Source of the DNA: Pyrenopolyporus hunteri
Lineage: Eukaryota > Ascomycota > Sordariomycetes > Xylariales > Hypoxylaceae
Reading direction: 5' to 3'
DNA length: 64,000 nucleotides
NCBI GenBank assembly: GCA_902806595.1
Contig: CADCXC010000038.1
Span: 3,162,001-3,226,000, forward strand
Part shown: positions 36,184 to 47,942 of the stretch, in pieces
Position numbering within the stretch: position 1 is the first letter of the stretch
Layout: the number at the start of each line of letters is the position of its first letter
The notes under the pieces: generated by a model
Database searches by the model: none
Told to the model about the DNA's origin: nothing
What the model saw: only the letters and a program-made list of their open reading frames with translations
Program-made: the position numbers and the translations under genes

Positions 36184-38809
36184 TCAATTGAGGGTAAGAT
36201 TCTTGGTGTCTTCCGATAGCTCCCTAGAGTCCAGGCCGGTCCACTTGTTAATCCAACCTAGTACTTCCTTATGCCAGACGAGCGAGTTTTCGGGTTTCAA
36301 CACCCACTGATATATGACTGCTGTTAGTATTTTATTCACTATTGAAATAGCGATAGGTCTCATGCTCCCAGAGCTCAGTAAGGAGGAGGAAAGACTTACG
36401 TGGTTCTCGTCAGGGAACATTAGGAACCGGCTTGGGACGCCGTGCGTCTGGAGGGCTGTAAACGAGTTAGCGTTTCTAATCTACTTTTATGCCACTTTAT
36501 ACGAGTTACGAGCAACACATACTATTAAACGCGGCCAGACCCTCGGAAATAGGCAGGCGGTAGTCGAGCTCCGAGTGAATGACGAGCTGGGGGGTAGCCC
36601 AGTTCGCGGCGAAGGCGGCGGGATCCCACTTGGCATAGCCTTCGCGGTTGCCCCATAACGTGCCGCCGAAGTCGTGGGACGGGAAGAAGAGCTCCTCGGT
36701 GGACCAGTTGCTCATTGTGCTAAAGATGCCGTCATGGCATACGAGGGCTTTGAATTTGCGGCCCAGGGGATGACCTTGGATCCAGTCTTAAGGAGAGGGA
36801 GTTGTTAGTATTGATGGTAAGGGGTAAAGGGGTAAGAAGTGACGCACTGATCATGTAGCCTCCGTATGAGGCACCTAGCGCTACGGCGTTATTCGTGTCG
36901 ATGTAGGGGATGTTTTCTGCGATATATTCGAAGCATTTCTCCACTAGACTTCCGAATTAGCAACTCCCGTTGTAAGGATACGGGGTAGCCCTGTATTGTT
37001 AACCCTACTCCGAGGATGACCTCCTTGGAGCTAACAGGTTGCGCTTTATAACACGTAAAGGGGGGTTAATAATAAGGCCGGGAGCTTGATACTTACGGTC
37101 GTTATAAGGACGCCCACCCCAATTTTCTGCAATGGCATCCGTGAAGTCTTGGCCATATCCAGTACTGCCCGTTGGGTTTGGCATGACGGCGACGTAGCCC
37201 TGTTCTGCGAACACAGCAGGATTCCACCTAGTGCTCCAACTCTGGCCCCACGCCCCCTGAGGGCCGCCGTGAATTAAGAACGCCAAGGGGTACTTCTTAG
37301 TGTGGTCAAAGTTGGAAGGTTTCATGACCAGAGCATGAACTTTGTAATCACCAGCACCCTTAAACCAGAACTCGTCGACCTGACTTTTTACTAGGCCAAG
37401 CGATTTCCCCTCCTTGGAACTCGATGACACGAGTCCCAGCTCCTTCGACTCGGGGTCAATGATAGAGTATGATGAGTTGTCGATGAGTGAGGTTGACGTA
37501 AGGAACAGGCGACTGTCGCTCTGGGACAGGTTACGGAAGTCACCAATGGTTCCCTCCTCCGTCAATCGTCGCGGCAGATCCTTGGCTGCAGCCGGGTCCG
37601 AAGGGAGCTTATATAAAAGCTGCCGCCCATTTTCCTCAGCTGTCACGTACAGCTCTTTGTCGTCATTGCTCCATACGATGCCTTCCGGCCGTCGGTCCCA
37701 GGCACCCTCGCCATCGTCGGTCTTGTAGAATTCTATCACGTTGCCCAGGTCTTTGAGGTCGGGGATCAGCAGTAGCCGCCATTTATCGGACTCATACTGC
37801 CGATTCCTCATACGCTTAAACACCACCTTGGCGCCGTCATGCGAGAAAACCGGGACGCCTGTGTAACCCTGCAGCTCACCAGTCTTGACGATCTGAGGGG
37901 ATGGAGGCTTCGCCTCTGTGAAGGTCTTCAGGGGCACATAATAGAGGTCGGTTTTGGTCCACAAAGCAGGGTTCAGATCCGGGTCCTTGGACACAAACAC
38001 TAGGCCCTCCTTGCCGATATCGTAGTCGCTGGCGTCTCCAAAAGGCGGGACAGGACACTCGAGCTTTGTACCCGCCAAAGCGTTTACCAGACCTGGTTCT
38101 TGCAACTTAAAGGATCCTCCTTCCTTTTTCAGTGCACCGTAGAAGACTGCCTGCTTGTACTGGGAGACATACGAGTCCCAGTGACGGACGAAGAGGCTGG
38201 TATAGACCTTGGCGGTCGACAGAGGCTTCTTCTCGTCTGCTGAGTTCAGCAGTTCCCCAGAGGGCGTGGTGGGGGAAGTGCAGGCGAAGGCTATGGTGCC
38301 GTTACCGATATCTTTGGCCTTGATATTGGATATCGAGGTGTTGAAGCTAGCTATTTCGTACGGTCTACATGCGGTTGTAAACGTGATGTTCTCAGTTACG
38401 TATACTTACATAAATACAATCGGGGATATATCTGTGCTTACTCCTCGCCTGGCTTGGTGGCATCCGCTACTAGAAGCGATGTTGAGGAATCACCGTTCTT
38501 CAAGAAGATAAATTCTGTCTCGGACACCCATGTCGGCTCGGTGTAAGCCGAGTTGTCGAACAGCTGGGTCGACTGGCGATCACTGATGTTTAGGACTTTT
38601 ATAGCGTGAGTCTTGGAATGGGTCTCGAAAGAGTATTGAGATACTAGTCTATATTAGCTCCGCCTCGGGGTCGTTGTATGCTAACTCAGGAAGCTGAACG
38701 GAATACCGGTGAAGAGGGCGAGGGTGCCGGAGGCGTTAGGCACGGCGGGACTACGACGAGGAGCTGAGAGGAGCACCTCAGGGGTGAATTTGGTGGCCAT
38801 AACCGTCAT
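36184..38809 (-). CDS. DPP5: Dipeptidyl peptidase 5-type serine peptidase (S9C)
   Basis: Prolyl-oligopeptidase-family enzyme: beta-propeller plus alpha/beta-hydrolase domain, cleaving dipeptides or acylated residues from peptide N-termini. Seven exons: 38809-38686, 38643-38442, 38364-37097, 36943-36848, 36786-36523, 36455-36400 and 36306-36184, about 710 residues. Propeller blades fill exons 1-3 (for example SAPRRSPAVPNASGTLALFTG). The hydrolase half shows FLIHGGPQGAWG, then GASYGGYM (catalytic Ser), HSELDYRLP (catalytic Asp) and PDENHW (catalytic His), each group falling on a separate exon. No signal peptide is evident, unlike secreted fungal DppV; the first residues are MTVMATKFTPE, with an alternative start three codons in. 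It is therefore probably intracellular. Exon 4 entry is inferred from the frame. Confidence 0.9.
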
Positions 38810-39649
38810 CTTGGGCGAGAGCTGAGGACGGTAACTTGATTCGAATGACTGAATATCTCATATGAGGTACCTAGGCAGGATATACATAGGTAAGTGAGCA
38901 GGTGATTTATAAATTGTAATCGAGTAGGAAGCTCAGGTACGAAGTAACTCGGCGAAGCATCTCAGTTAATCTTTTAAACAGTATCCACAATCCCTTAATC
39001 ACGTACCTCCATTATTCCTTCCCCGTTCATCAAGGTATTCGCTATGATTGGTACTTGCGAGGTGGTTAGTACCTTATGTTCGGGTAGGTACCCAGCCATC
39101 CCGGTCCAGTTGACCATCCGGCATTCCCCCCGCACATTTAGTTGACAGAGGCACTCTTAATTGCATAAACTATCTCTATAATACGAATATGCAGCTCAGG
39201 CGTCAGAGCATTCGTGTCTCGTTTCGTATTCAAACGGTATATTGCGTTTTGCGATTTCTTGCTTCGATGTAGCCTCTTATCCCTCTGAATTGAGGACGTT
39301 TCTACAAGCTTGTTCTGATACGAGTATCCTTGAGGGCCAAGGTCGTTTTACCTATATCATGTATCGTCCGGATTTTGATTTAAACCCTAACCTATACACT
39401 ATTCGCGAACCTAGACTGTTGGGTATCTTGGGGAGAAATATGATGGCTCAAACCGTATCGTCCTTGTCGTAACGAAGGATGGACTTGTCGTCTCCCGGAA
39501 ACCTCCCAAAACTCCAACGCCGGGCCAAACCGGCCTCATAACCGTCCCTAACCAACACCATAATTATGCGAAGAAGAAAAAAAAAAGGCAGAGAACCAGC
39601 AGTGTTGTGCTCCATGGTGTGCGTAAAATGCGATATAAAGGCACAGCGT
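38810..39649. other. Intergenic between DPP5 start and EAF6 3' end
   Basis: DPP5 promoter and EAF6 3' flank. A TGAGGTACCTAGGCAGG tract occurs at 38862. No gene seen. Confidence 0.5.
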
Positions 39650-40379
39650 TCACTTTCGCGAGGCGCCAAAGTGAGTCCGAACTTTTTTCGTTTCGCGAGA
39701 GTCGGTCTCACTATCTTCCGCATCCGCGTCCCTTTCTTTTTTCGGTTGAGTCCTCTTCTTGCCGGCCTTGCTGGCCTTCCCCGAACCTCTATCGGTCGCG
39801 GAGGTAGGTGTGGGCTGGTTGGAACCGCTGTCCTTGTCTCTGTTCGCGAATGACGTGGAGACCGGGGTCGGCGCGGCGGGCGTGGAGGTTGCGGACTGGG
39901 CTTCGGTATTATCAGGCTAGAAGGGGAGACGGAAGTATTAGTATGGACTGGGTCGGGGGAGAGGAAGTTTGCGCCCGAGAAGCCATAGACATACGTGAAG
40001 ACTATTATAAGAAAGCGAGGATCGCGACCAGATATAATCCTCGTCCTTCAGCTCGCCTTGCTTGCGTTGCGCGGCAGAACTGGTGCCTTTAATGTAATTG
40101 TCAAAGCCCTTGACGATGTTGCCGAAGCGAGTGTTGCTTAGGTATTTCGCCTCGAGGTCGACGATATTCTGTTCTAGCTGGGACTGTAATAGAATCATTA
40201 GCTGCCGCCCCTCAGATTGTGGTCGCAAACACAAGGTGACTCACCAATTGGCGCTCTTGCTGTTTCCGCTTAGCCAAAAGCTCTTTGAGGTTCTGGCGTT
40301 GCTTGTTGTACTCTGTCATTGCGACCTGCCGGTCGCCATTAGCAGCTCCGCCAGTAGCTGGTTGAACGTTCTCCGTCAT
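39650..40379 (-). CDS. EAF6: EAF6, subunit of the NuA4/NuA3 histone acetyltransferases
   Basis: Small scaffold subunit shared by MYST-family acetyltransferase complexes in the nucleus. Exons 40379-40245, 40183-39995 and 39916-39650 give 196 residues. The N-terminal helix (MTEYNKQRQNLKELLAKRKQ) runs over intron 1 into QLEQNIVDLEAKYLSN and the hallmark GNIVKGFDNYIKGT. The exon 2 end was placed at the GTATGT donor after SRSSLSYNSLH, which keeps the phase. Exon 3 is a disordered, Lys- and acid-rich tail with a likely nuclear signal (KAGKKRTQPKKER). Length and architecture fit fungal Eaf6. Confidence 0.92.
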
Positions 40380-40676
40380 CGCGAAGCCAATCTATCCGAA
40401 GTTGTGCTTAGAGGGTGTCGTCGTGGATATGTGAGAATAATAACTTGGAAGATTGAATCCAATCTCCAAATCTTCTATCTGCGAGAGCGCGTGTTGGCCC
40501 GAGCGCCGGGGCCTTCCCAGGATCAGCAGAACGTACGTACCTGCAACAACGAATTTGATTCGCGGTTAATAGCAGCACCGATGCCTTGAAATTCGCCCCG
40601 TTAGGCTAGTACCTATATATATAGACGTATGGGGTTTGTATTGGCACGCTAAGAACACCCTAGTCAAAAAGTCCTA

Positions 40677-40966
40677 CCTGTCAGAAGGACGTCAAAAAAA
40701 GTGGCGCACTACCAAAACGCTTCAACTCCATCAATATCAAACCGTACTTTAATATTTTATCTTTAATCTCGAATATTCATATTATTATCTTGTTTCAAAA
40801 TTTTAAAATTTTTATAAACTATTATATAAATTATAAATATGTTATAATAGTTATTTTTTAATATTTTATTTATTTTTCTGGGACGGATATGAATTTTATT
40901 ATTTTAAGTCCCTTAGTATTTATTGTTACGGTGTGCGCCAGTTATTTTGACGTCCTTCTGCCTGTC
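40677..40966. mobile_element. MITE-like element, copy 2 (290 bp, TA-flanked)
   Basis: The left end reads CAGAAGGACGTCAAAA from 40682, and the right end is its reverse complement, ending at 40966. The repeat continues as GTGGCGCAC against GTGTGCGCCA. TA dinucleotides flank both sides (40675-40676 and 40967-40968). The interior is extremely AT-rich and noncoding. It shares the terminal motif CAGAAGGRCGTCAAAA and nearly the same length with copy 1, while the inner parts of the repeats differ. It lies upstream of the EAF6 start. Confidence 0.85.
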
Positions 40967-41575
40967 TAAACTACATACAAACTAATGATCTAGATAACCT
41001 TGACAAGGGGCTTTTATATGTAGGTATGTATAGTTTAGAAGTTGTGAGCATGGAGAGTACCAATAAATTTATATATGAATTGAGCAATGTAAGTAGCAGC
41101 TCTGTAAATAACTTACTATTTGTCAAGGTCCTTTTAACCTTTTTATATGGAAGCCATTGGCAAACAATCCCCTACTGACACGCTGGTCAAGCCGGGAGAA
41201 CCTGCACAGGGCAGTCCTAGAATAATATAACATCAAAATAGGAGAAATTTTGAAAAAGGAAAAGACATTATGTTGATACTTAGTCGATTCTATGCTTTAG
41301 GGCACATTAATTAAAATATACTTACTCTAACAATGCTCGCTTATCTGAGAGAGAATAATGATACGGATTCTAGTCTGGAGGTTGGTGATGAGTACCTATA
41401 TTGTCTGAATCATCTATCTGCTAATTGACAGCTATACTTCATAAGTTCACAAGTAAAACATTTTTGTGACTAACCTCGAAGCCATTACCCAGAACAAAAC
41501 ACTTGGCATTTATGGGTTACCATGCCCCTTCATATGGCCGGGTCTGCAAATCCTGCAAGTCTAGGAAGATTAGCC
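40967..41575. other. Intergenic between MITE copy 2 and the SRRM1-like gene 3' end
   Basis: AT-rich; no gene, repeat or RNA recognised. Confidence 0.45.
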
Positions 41576-43311
41576 TCACCCCTTGACGTTGTCTCTACTT
41601 GAGGTGCTTCTCATCTTCTTTATTCGCTCCTTCAAAAGCTTTTCTCGTAGCTCGTTAGCCTGCTGCTGTGGAGTCTTAGCCTGATGTAGAGTGCGAGAGT
41701 CAGTCCTCGATCTGAACAGGTAACATGAGACGAACTCCTTAAGAAGAACGAACCTCATCGGCCGCCGAGGCCGCGCGGTGTCTAGGGGATTTGGGTCTTC
41801 TGTCTTCATCTTCCGAAACATCAGCCGATCTGTCACGGGTACGAGGGGAGTCAGTAGAGGATCTCCGCTTTCTCGAGGGGATATCCCTAATCTTGCTATC
41901 CTCCCTGCTTCTTCGCGGGGACCTCTGCCGTGGTCGCCTAGCCTCTCCTTCCGACCCCGACGGGGTTGGGCTTCGCGTGAGAGATCGTCTTAGCCTTCCG
42001 CGGTGGTTGGGTGAGGGGCTACGGCTAATGAGTTCCCGAACTTGTCTTCGTCTCGGGCTGCGGCTGCGTGATCGCGAATAGGACGAAGACGGCGAGCGAC
42101 TAAGCCGTCTAGAGTCTCGGCGCGGAGGAGATCTCGAGCGGCTAGGCGAGTCTGAGTATCGGCGCCTTTTAGGCGCCGGCGAGCGGGACCTGCTACTCTC
42201 AGACCTGCTGACGCTAGCCGATGAGGACGTGTTCCTTCTGCGATCGTCTCTACGAGCTCTGTAGGCTCGCGCTCGCCCTGCAGACCGGTCTCGCTTTCCT
42301 GAACCTCGATAGCGAGGGGGGGATCGACGTCCCCTGGAACGGTAACGGGGTGGAGTCGGTGACCGGCGGCTCGCTCGTCGGCTGCGATCGCTAGCCGTGC
42401 TGGATGATCGAGAGCGGGAAACGGTGCCTCTAGAGTCGGGACTTGCAGAGCGGGATAGAGACCGACCACGCCGAACTTCCTGTCGGCTTCCGCGACGGCC
42501 TTGGGGGACATAACGGTCACGATTACTATAATACGAGTCTCGTTCGCGCCTCGGCGGCGAGAGGGACCGATCCCCACCACGCCCAAAGCCTCTGCCGCGA
42601 CCCCCGAAGGCACGGTCGCCACCGCGTCTTCCGCCGCGCCAATTATCACCGCGCCCACCACGGAAACCACGATCACGGCGTTCTCGATCTCGAATATCTG
42701 CTAACTCGCGATCGCGGCGCTCTTGGTTTTCTCGTCGGATTCGCGACTCTTCCGCGGCCTTGTCCGCATCAATCTAATGGTAGTTAGTACGCTTCGATTC
42801 AATTGGTATTGGATAGGGCTACGTGCCTTCTCTTGAATGAGCTCCAGCTTCTTGGCCTCTAGGAGTTCTTTCGGAACCCCCTGGGGGTTGGTCTGGGCGC
42901 TCAGACAGAGGTTCCAAAGGTCTTTGCAAAATTGGGGCGTGTCTTTGTCGAGGAAGCCGGTAAGCTGGATCTGCATGGACTTGATGTCGGGCTGCGATGT
43001 CGAATGTTATTATGTTATTAGGGTAAATGGTTCTGGCTTCGCAAAGGGAACGCGCTTACGTATCTAGAACCTTCAATCAAATTGAAGCAAAGCTCGGTGA
43101 CGACGTCATCTTCGGAGCCCAAGATCTCGGAGATCTTACTCGCAATCCATCTGGCGAGTCGCGGTTAGCTTTTCGAGTGGCTGCGGTATTGGTGGTGGGA
43201 CACGCACTTCTTCATGACCTGAAGATTGACCTTCTGCATATCCACCTTCTGATTGAACTCAGGAGGGAATTTTGTCGCTCTCAAGAGCTTCGCATCCACG
43301 CTGCTTGCCAT
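41576..43311 (-). CDS. SRRM1: SRRM1/SRm160-like splicing coactivator (PWI domain, RS-rich)
   Basis: Nuclear pre-mRNA processing factor; PWI domains bind nucleic acid and RS tails bind other SR proteins. Five exons: 43311-43208, 43150-43060, 42991-42827, 42773-41754 and 41680-41576, 494 residues. The PWI domain spans exons 1-3 (ATKFPPEFNQKVDMQKVNLQ, WIASKISEILGSEDDVV, LTGFLDKDTPQFCKDLW). A basic Gly/Arg patch (RGFRGGRGDNWRGGRRGG) follows, then a long Arg/Ser-rich region with SRSPSP-type repeats. The last exon encodes a short conserved-looking end (QQQANELREKLLKERIKKMR). Intron 3 requires a GC donor (AAG|GCACGT): the only nearby GT puts exon 4 out of frame, whereas GC-AG is in phase, with CTAAC close to the acceptor. 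Name is by architecture. Confidence 0.9.
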
Positions 43312-45040
43312 GTTGGGGATGCTGGGAGCAGCGAATTGGGAGCCGCGTTCTATTGAACCTTAGTAAGGAAATGGAGGATTGAAGAAATGAAATGCGAGTC
43401 TAAAAAATGACGTCTGGGGAAAATGCTGTCTGGCTCTGGTCTAGGCTCTTGCCTTCCAAAGATCGGGCCAAGGGATTTGCAGGCTTGGGCTGGCGGGTTG
43501 GAACGTTCTCGCGGCTGCTGACGGCTGTGAGCCACGACGCTATGCGGCCTAAAATAGGTCTTGGGCAACTTGCATAGCACTGCATGCATAGGTGGGCGGT
43601 ACCTAGGTACCTAGGTAGGTACATGTGTACCTTAGGTAGTTGCCCTATCAATTAGGTAGTGCCTGGGCGTACGCATATGCTAACCACTACTTGTACTGCA
43701 CAGTACCTACCGCCTTCTAATAATGAATAGGTAGCTTTAGATTTTAGTGCTCTTGAGTAGTGCCTCAATTGATTGCTAATACTCGCGTGCCTACCTGCCT
43801 ACCTTCAGTACCTATTTTAATATTCTTCGAGTACATTTGGCGTGATTGAACATGATAAGGTACATACCTGTATTTATTATGTACCTAGGTATACGTATGT
43901 AAATATAGTGCCTGTCTTACTGTCGTACAATATTTTCACCTCCGGTGGTGAAAGCTCATATCATGTTATTCATGTTCAAGTACCTAATAGGTATATGCTT
44001 TTTATATTTCATTTTCCCGTGATCGCTAGCTTAACCCCTGAAAGCTCTTATATTGTCTTAAGTGATATCACGAGTTACCAGAGTTAGTCCGCTCAGTCCG
44101 TTGTACATGTTGTCGCAAGCGCGAAAGCTACTACATTGAATTGTCTCGATTCCTTCAACTTACCCCGTAATCCGGAACCCGTCCCAAGCCTGTCACTTAT
44201 TAGATGCCAACTATATCAACGGCATCCACTTGCCCCAATAGTCCTAATCCTTAAGGCTGATTGGCCAATGTAAAATCTTTCTAGAAACCCATCGGGTACC
44301 TGAGGATGTGCGTAGTCGTGATGCAGTTGAACACACCCGTTCACCAGTCCTTCTTTATTTTATAGGACATGCCTCCTATCAACACATCTATAAAGAATAC
44401 CGAGATCGAAGAGCCAAGTAGGCATTGGTCGCACTAGCGATGGGTGGCATAAGCTGCAACCCACCAGCGCCAAAAATAGGCAAGACTGCCTATCTTATGA
44501 CGCATATGAATCTTCAGCTCGGGATGATCAGGATTCGTACGGAATCCGTACGAAGGGACGTGATCACCATCCCGGAGCAGCGGCTCCCATTATTCCTCGA
44601 AATGCCATAAACTTCGATTACTCTCGGTGTTAATCGGCTGGGGCTTGGTATAACGAATGGGTAGTCCATAGTAATGAAGCATTGTAAAGACAGAATTACT
44701 GACTTGAGTCAAACGTTATAGCGTGATATATCATATATTTGCATACCCGTCCCAACATTATTAACATTAATAGGTATCAATCAAAAAAGATTCGCCCATG
44801 AATGTAATCCCATCCCAGATCGTGGCAGTTGAGCCAGTAGTAACCCAGTGATGCATAACGTAACCGTGTCGAGCCAGCTCATACGCCGTGTCCCAGGAGC
44901 TCCCGCGCTCAAATTGCGTTTTCTTGCCCTCTTTCCTTCGTCCGCTTGTTCCCTTTTGTAACGCCAGTGATGATCATCATGATGTAGTCGGTCATTAGAG
45001 TATCCGAGGGTATCTAATCAATGGATTTGCTTTTTCGTCT
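43312..45040. other. Intergenic, 1.7 kb
   Basis: Promoter of the SRRM1-like gene at the left, 3' flank of the small gene at the right. The tract GGTACCTAGGTACCTAGG at 43599-43620 is the densest copy of the window's dispersed palindrome. Small open frames here lack any domain signal. Confidence 0.5.
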
Positions 45041-45772
45041 TCACTTAGGATAACTCAGCCGGTTCGCGTCCTTTCGTTCTTTCGTGCGTTCGATTGCCAA
45101 CTGGGCCTGCTGTTTCGCTGCCAGAGCATTGATCTTCTCGCGCGCCTTAATCAAGCTACTATTATCTTGCTCCCTCAACTTGGCGCGAATCTCATATAAC
45201 GAGAGTAGTGTTGAGGCCCTATCAATATCGGCGTCGGGACGCTACGCATTTGATCAGCATGATCAGCACTTGCCACACCGCAACAAAGAAAAAATTGACC
45301 GTGAGGGACACACCTCTCCCCCTAAAGGACTGCCAGGCATGGATGGCGAGGCAGAGTTCGTTCTCGTTAATGGCGGTGTGAGCATGCGGCGGCCAAACTT
45401 GTCTGTCATGCGACCGGTAGGAGAAGTGACTCTGGTTTCAGGGACACTCTTGTGTTGTTGTGGTAGTTGTAGATGTTCCTTGCGATCGAGCGTTTGGCTC
45501 ACGCTAACAAGACTTTTCGCGGCACACTGATCTTGCTGTAAAAGAAACATTTCAAGTCAGTAAAAGGGGTTCTCGTCAGATGTTTATACCACGAACACGA
45601 GCGACCGGAATAGTAACTTACAGCAGCTTGGAGATCATTAAGATCAGCCAGCATCTGTGCTAGCTGGAGAGCTTCCATACTGGCGCGTACAACAATTGCC
45701 CCGCCAAAATGATTATGTTGCTGAAGATGCGAGAGATGTAGTTCGGTGACTTGGGTGAAAGGAGTCTCGCGG
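45041..45772 (-). CDS. Small protein with charged C-terminal helix, 5' end unresolved
   Basis: Family not named. Three in-phase exons were found: 45772-45622, 45535-45314 and 45241-45041, about 190 residues. Exon A carries QVTELHLSHLQQHNHFGGAI and SMEALQLAQMLADLNDLQAA. Exon B has SLVSVSQTLDRKEHLQLPQ and a Ser/Thr/Pro part. Exon C has a charged helix (DADIDRASTLLSLYEIRAKL, then LIKAREKINALAAKQQAQ) and a stop after RLSYPK. Exon A begins after a CTCCCAG acceptor and needs two bases from an upstream exon, for which I found no credible ATG. The start is therefore unknown. The protein-like character of all three exons makes it a real gene. Confidence 0.65.
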
Positions 45773-46602
45773 CTGGGAGAAAAGGGATGTTACAAGTTGT
45801 CAAGTTATAAATGACAGGCAGGCAGAGGAGGCTGTTGGGTTTTGTTGGTCTTGTGATGATATCAAGGATTCAAGGATTGGACATGGGACGCTGGCAGGGA
45901 AGAAAGTGAGAGAATAAATTATTTACGCTGTATCAAGCGTATTGGACAGCAGGTAGGTACATGCACTTTGTATTGTGGAGTGCCTCTACCTATTCCCCCA
46001 GGCCCAGACCCGGCCAGTCCGGCGCCCAGATGTCCCTACGGAAACTCCCCCACGCTGGGAAAAAACCCACCCCAGCGATATGGATAAGTGCAGGTCGCGA
46101 TATGCCAATTGGGCATGGATGTACGAAGTACAAGGCCGGTACTCTGCACGATCCTGTACCGAGAGACAGGTTAGGTAGCTTTTAGCTAGTGGATACCCCG
46201 CCGCTACAAAGTTCGCGTGTCTTCCTACATGTATCCAATGTTCTCGGAGGGTACCTAGCTACCGGGGCTTTAATTGACCCCGCGGCCAGAGACTCTTAGC
46301 AATTCTTAGCATTCGTAACACTTCTTAGCATATTCTTAGCAATTCCACTCAACATCCAGAGCCGAAGATCGGGGACCGGGGATATCGCGGTTGCGTGCTC
46401 GTTCTCCTGAAGGATCACAACTCCGCATGCGTATTCCGAACCACCTTGAGGCCATAAAAGGTTCTTACCCGGTCCAGTTATAGTAGGTATACCCGGAACG
46501 TTTCTCCGTCATCGCCCTCCTTTACATTAGGTACGTAGGCCAAACTCGCAGCATCCAGTGAGCGCAAGCAGATACATTACTGACAATAAGTCTTGTAGGA
46601 CA
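45773..46602. other. Divergent upstream region with TTCTTAGCA repeats
   Basis: Lies upstream of both the small gene and the FAHD1-like gene. At 46288-46345 the word TTCTTAGCA (or CTCTTAGCA) occurs four times in about 58 bp. The missing first exon of the small gene may lie here. No other gene seen. Confidence 0.45.
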
Positions 46603-47466
46603 ATGAATGTTTTCCGTCGCGGCATGGCGTCGGTAGCTTCCTTGAAACAGGCTGGCAAAGTCGTCTGCATCGGTCGCAATTATGCGTAAGCCGAACCACA
46701 GCTTTCGTGGCGATCATGCCACAACGTGGGGTGGAAGTGCAGCATGTTAACATGATCTTATGCAGGGACCATATCACCGAGTTGAACAGTGCTAGGCCGA
46801 AGCAGCCTTTCTTCTTCTTGAAGCCGACGTCTTCGATCCTGTTGCCCGGAGCCGGACCCGTGATCCGGCCCAGGGGTGTCGACCTCCATTATGAGGTTGA
46901 GCTGGCCTTGATATTGGGGAAGCAGGTGAGGGACCTTGCAGCCGACGATGAGAAGGGCGCCCTTGATGCTATTGAGCGTAAGGATTCTGCGGTCGTGTAA
47001 TTCGTAGCGTGTTACGATAAACTAACCAATTACACAAGACTACGCTCTTAGCATCGACATGACGGCAAGAAACATCCAAAACGAGGCCAAGAAAAAGGGT
47101 TTACCTTGGTCAATCGCCAAGGGTTTTGATACCTTTTTGCCGATTAGCAATCTCATTGAGAAATCGGCAATTCCGAACCCTCACTCCATAGATATCTACC
47201 TCACCGTCAACGACCAGGTCCGGCAAGCGGACTCCACCGAGCTTATGCTTTTCCGGATCCCGAGGATATTAAGCGACATCTCCAAGGTTATGACTCTTGA
47301 AAAGGGAGACATCATCCTCACCGGGACACCGAAAGGTGTCGGACCGGTCGTGCCGGGCGATATCATGCGAGCCGGCATCAAGGTCAATGGCAAGGAACTC
47401 GAAGAGAGCAAGATCGAGGTCAAAGTTGAGGAATCAACAAGCTCATACGAGTATGCAGAGACATAA
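46603..47466 (+). CDS. FAHD1-like acylpyruvate hydrolase / oxaloacetate decarboxylase
   Basis: Fumarylacetoacetate-hydrolase-fold enzyme. Eukaryotic FAHD1 is mitochondrial and hydrolyses acylpyruvates or decarboxylates oxaloacetate, using a divalent metal. Exons 46603-46685, 46766-46977 and 47039-47466 give 240 residues, close to the family norm of about 220. The short N-terminus MNVFRRGMASVASLKQ is basic and suits mitochondrial import. Core signatures are VVCIGRNYADH, FFFLKPTSSIL, HYEVELALILGK (metal-binding ExE), DMTARNIQ and ILTGTPKGVGPV. The second intron (46978-47038) uses a GTAAGG donor. Catalytic residues appear complete. Which of the two activities dominates cannot be told from sequence. 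Confidence 0.92.
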
Positions 47467-47942
47467 GTTATCTCCCAGGAAACACTATGCCATCTAGTAG
47501 GGGCGGTGTCCTATAGATTTATCTTACCCCCTTGTATATACTGAAAGTTGAATTCCTCCCATATAACCAATTTCTTGTCGCCAAACTCGCGAGAAAACAT
47601 CTTTTAAATACATATGTCGTATTTCGCAATTCCTATTGTTCTCATCTAGCGAGCATCCGTTACTATTAAGACTGCTAAATCACTAGGCTCATAAGAGGCA
47701 TACCGACGCATCTAAATCATTGATATCTACCAAAGCTACCTACATGCAATATGTACCTCAATCTAAAGCAACCTTTTTGAGGCAGGTATGATGGGTTTCA
47801 CATGTAATAGACTCCCAACGTACCAATCCAATTTTCCAAAATTCCATATACAAGAAAGGGGGAAGGGAAATCGAAATGCAATTATGAGACGCTGCCCACA
47901 CGTATGTATACCACCTAACCCCAACCCGAATTATTTCCAGGC
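47467..47942. other. Convergent 3' flank between FAHD1-like and chitinase genes
   Basis: AT-rich; no gene or repeat recognised. Confidence 0.45.
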
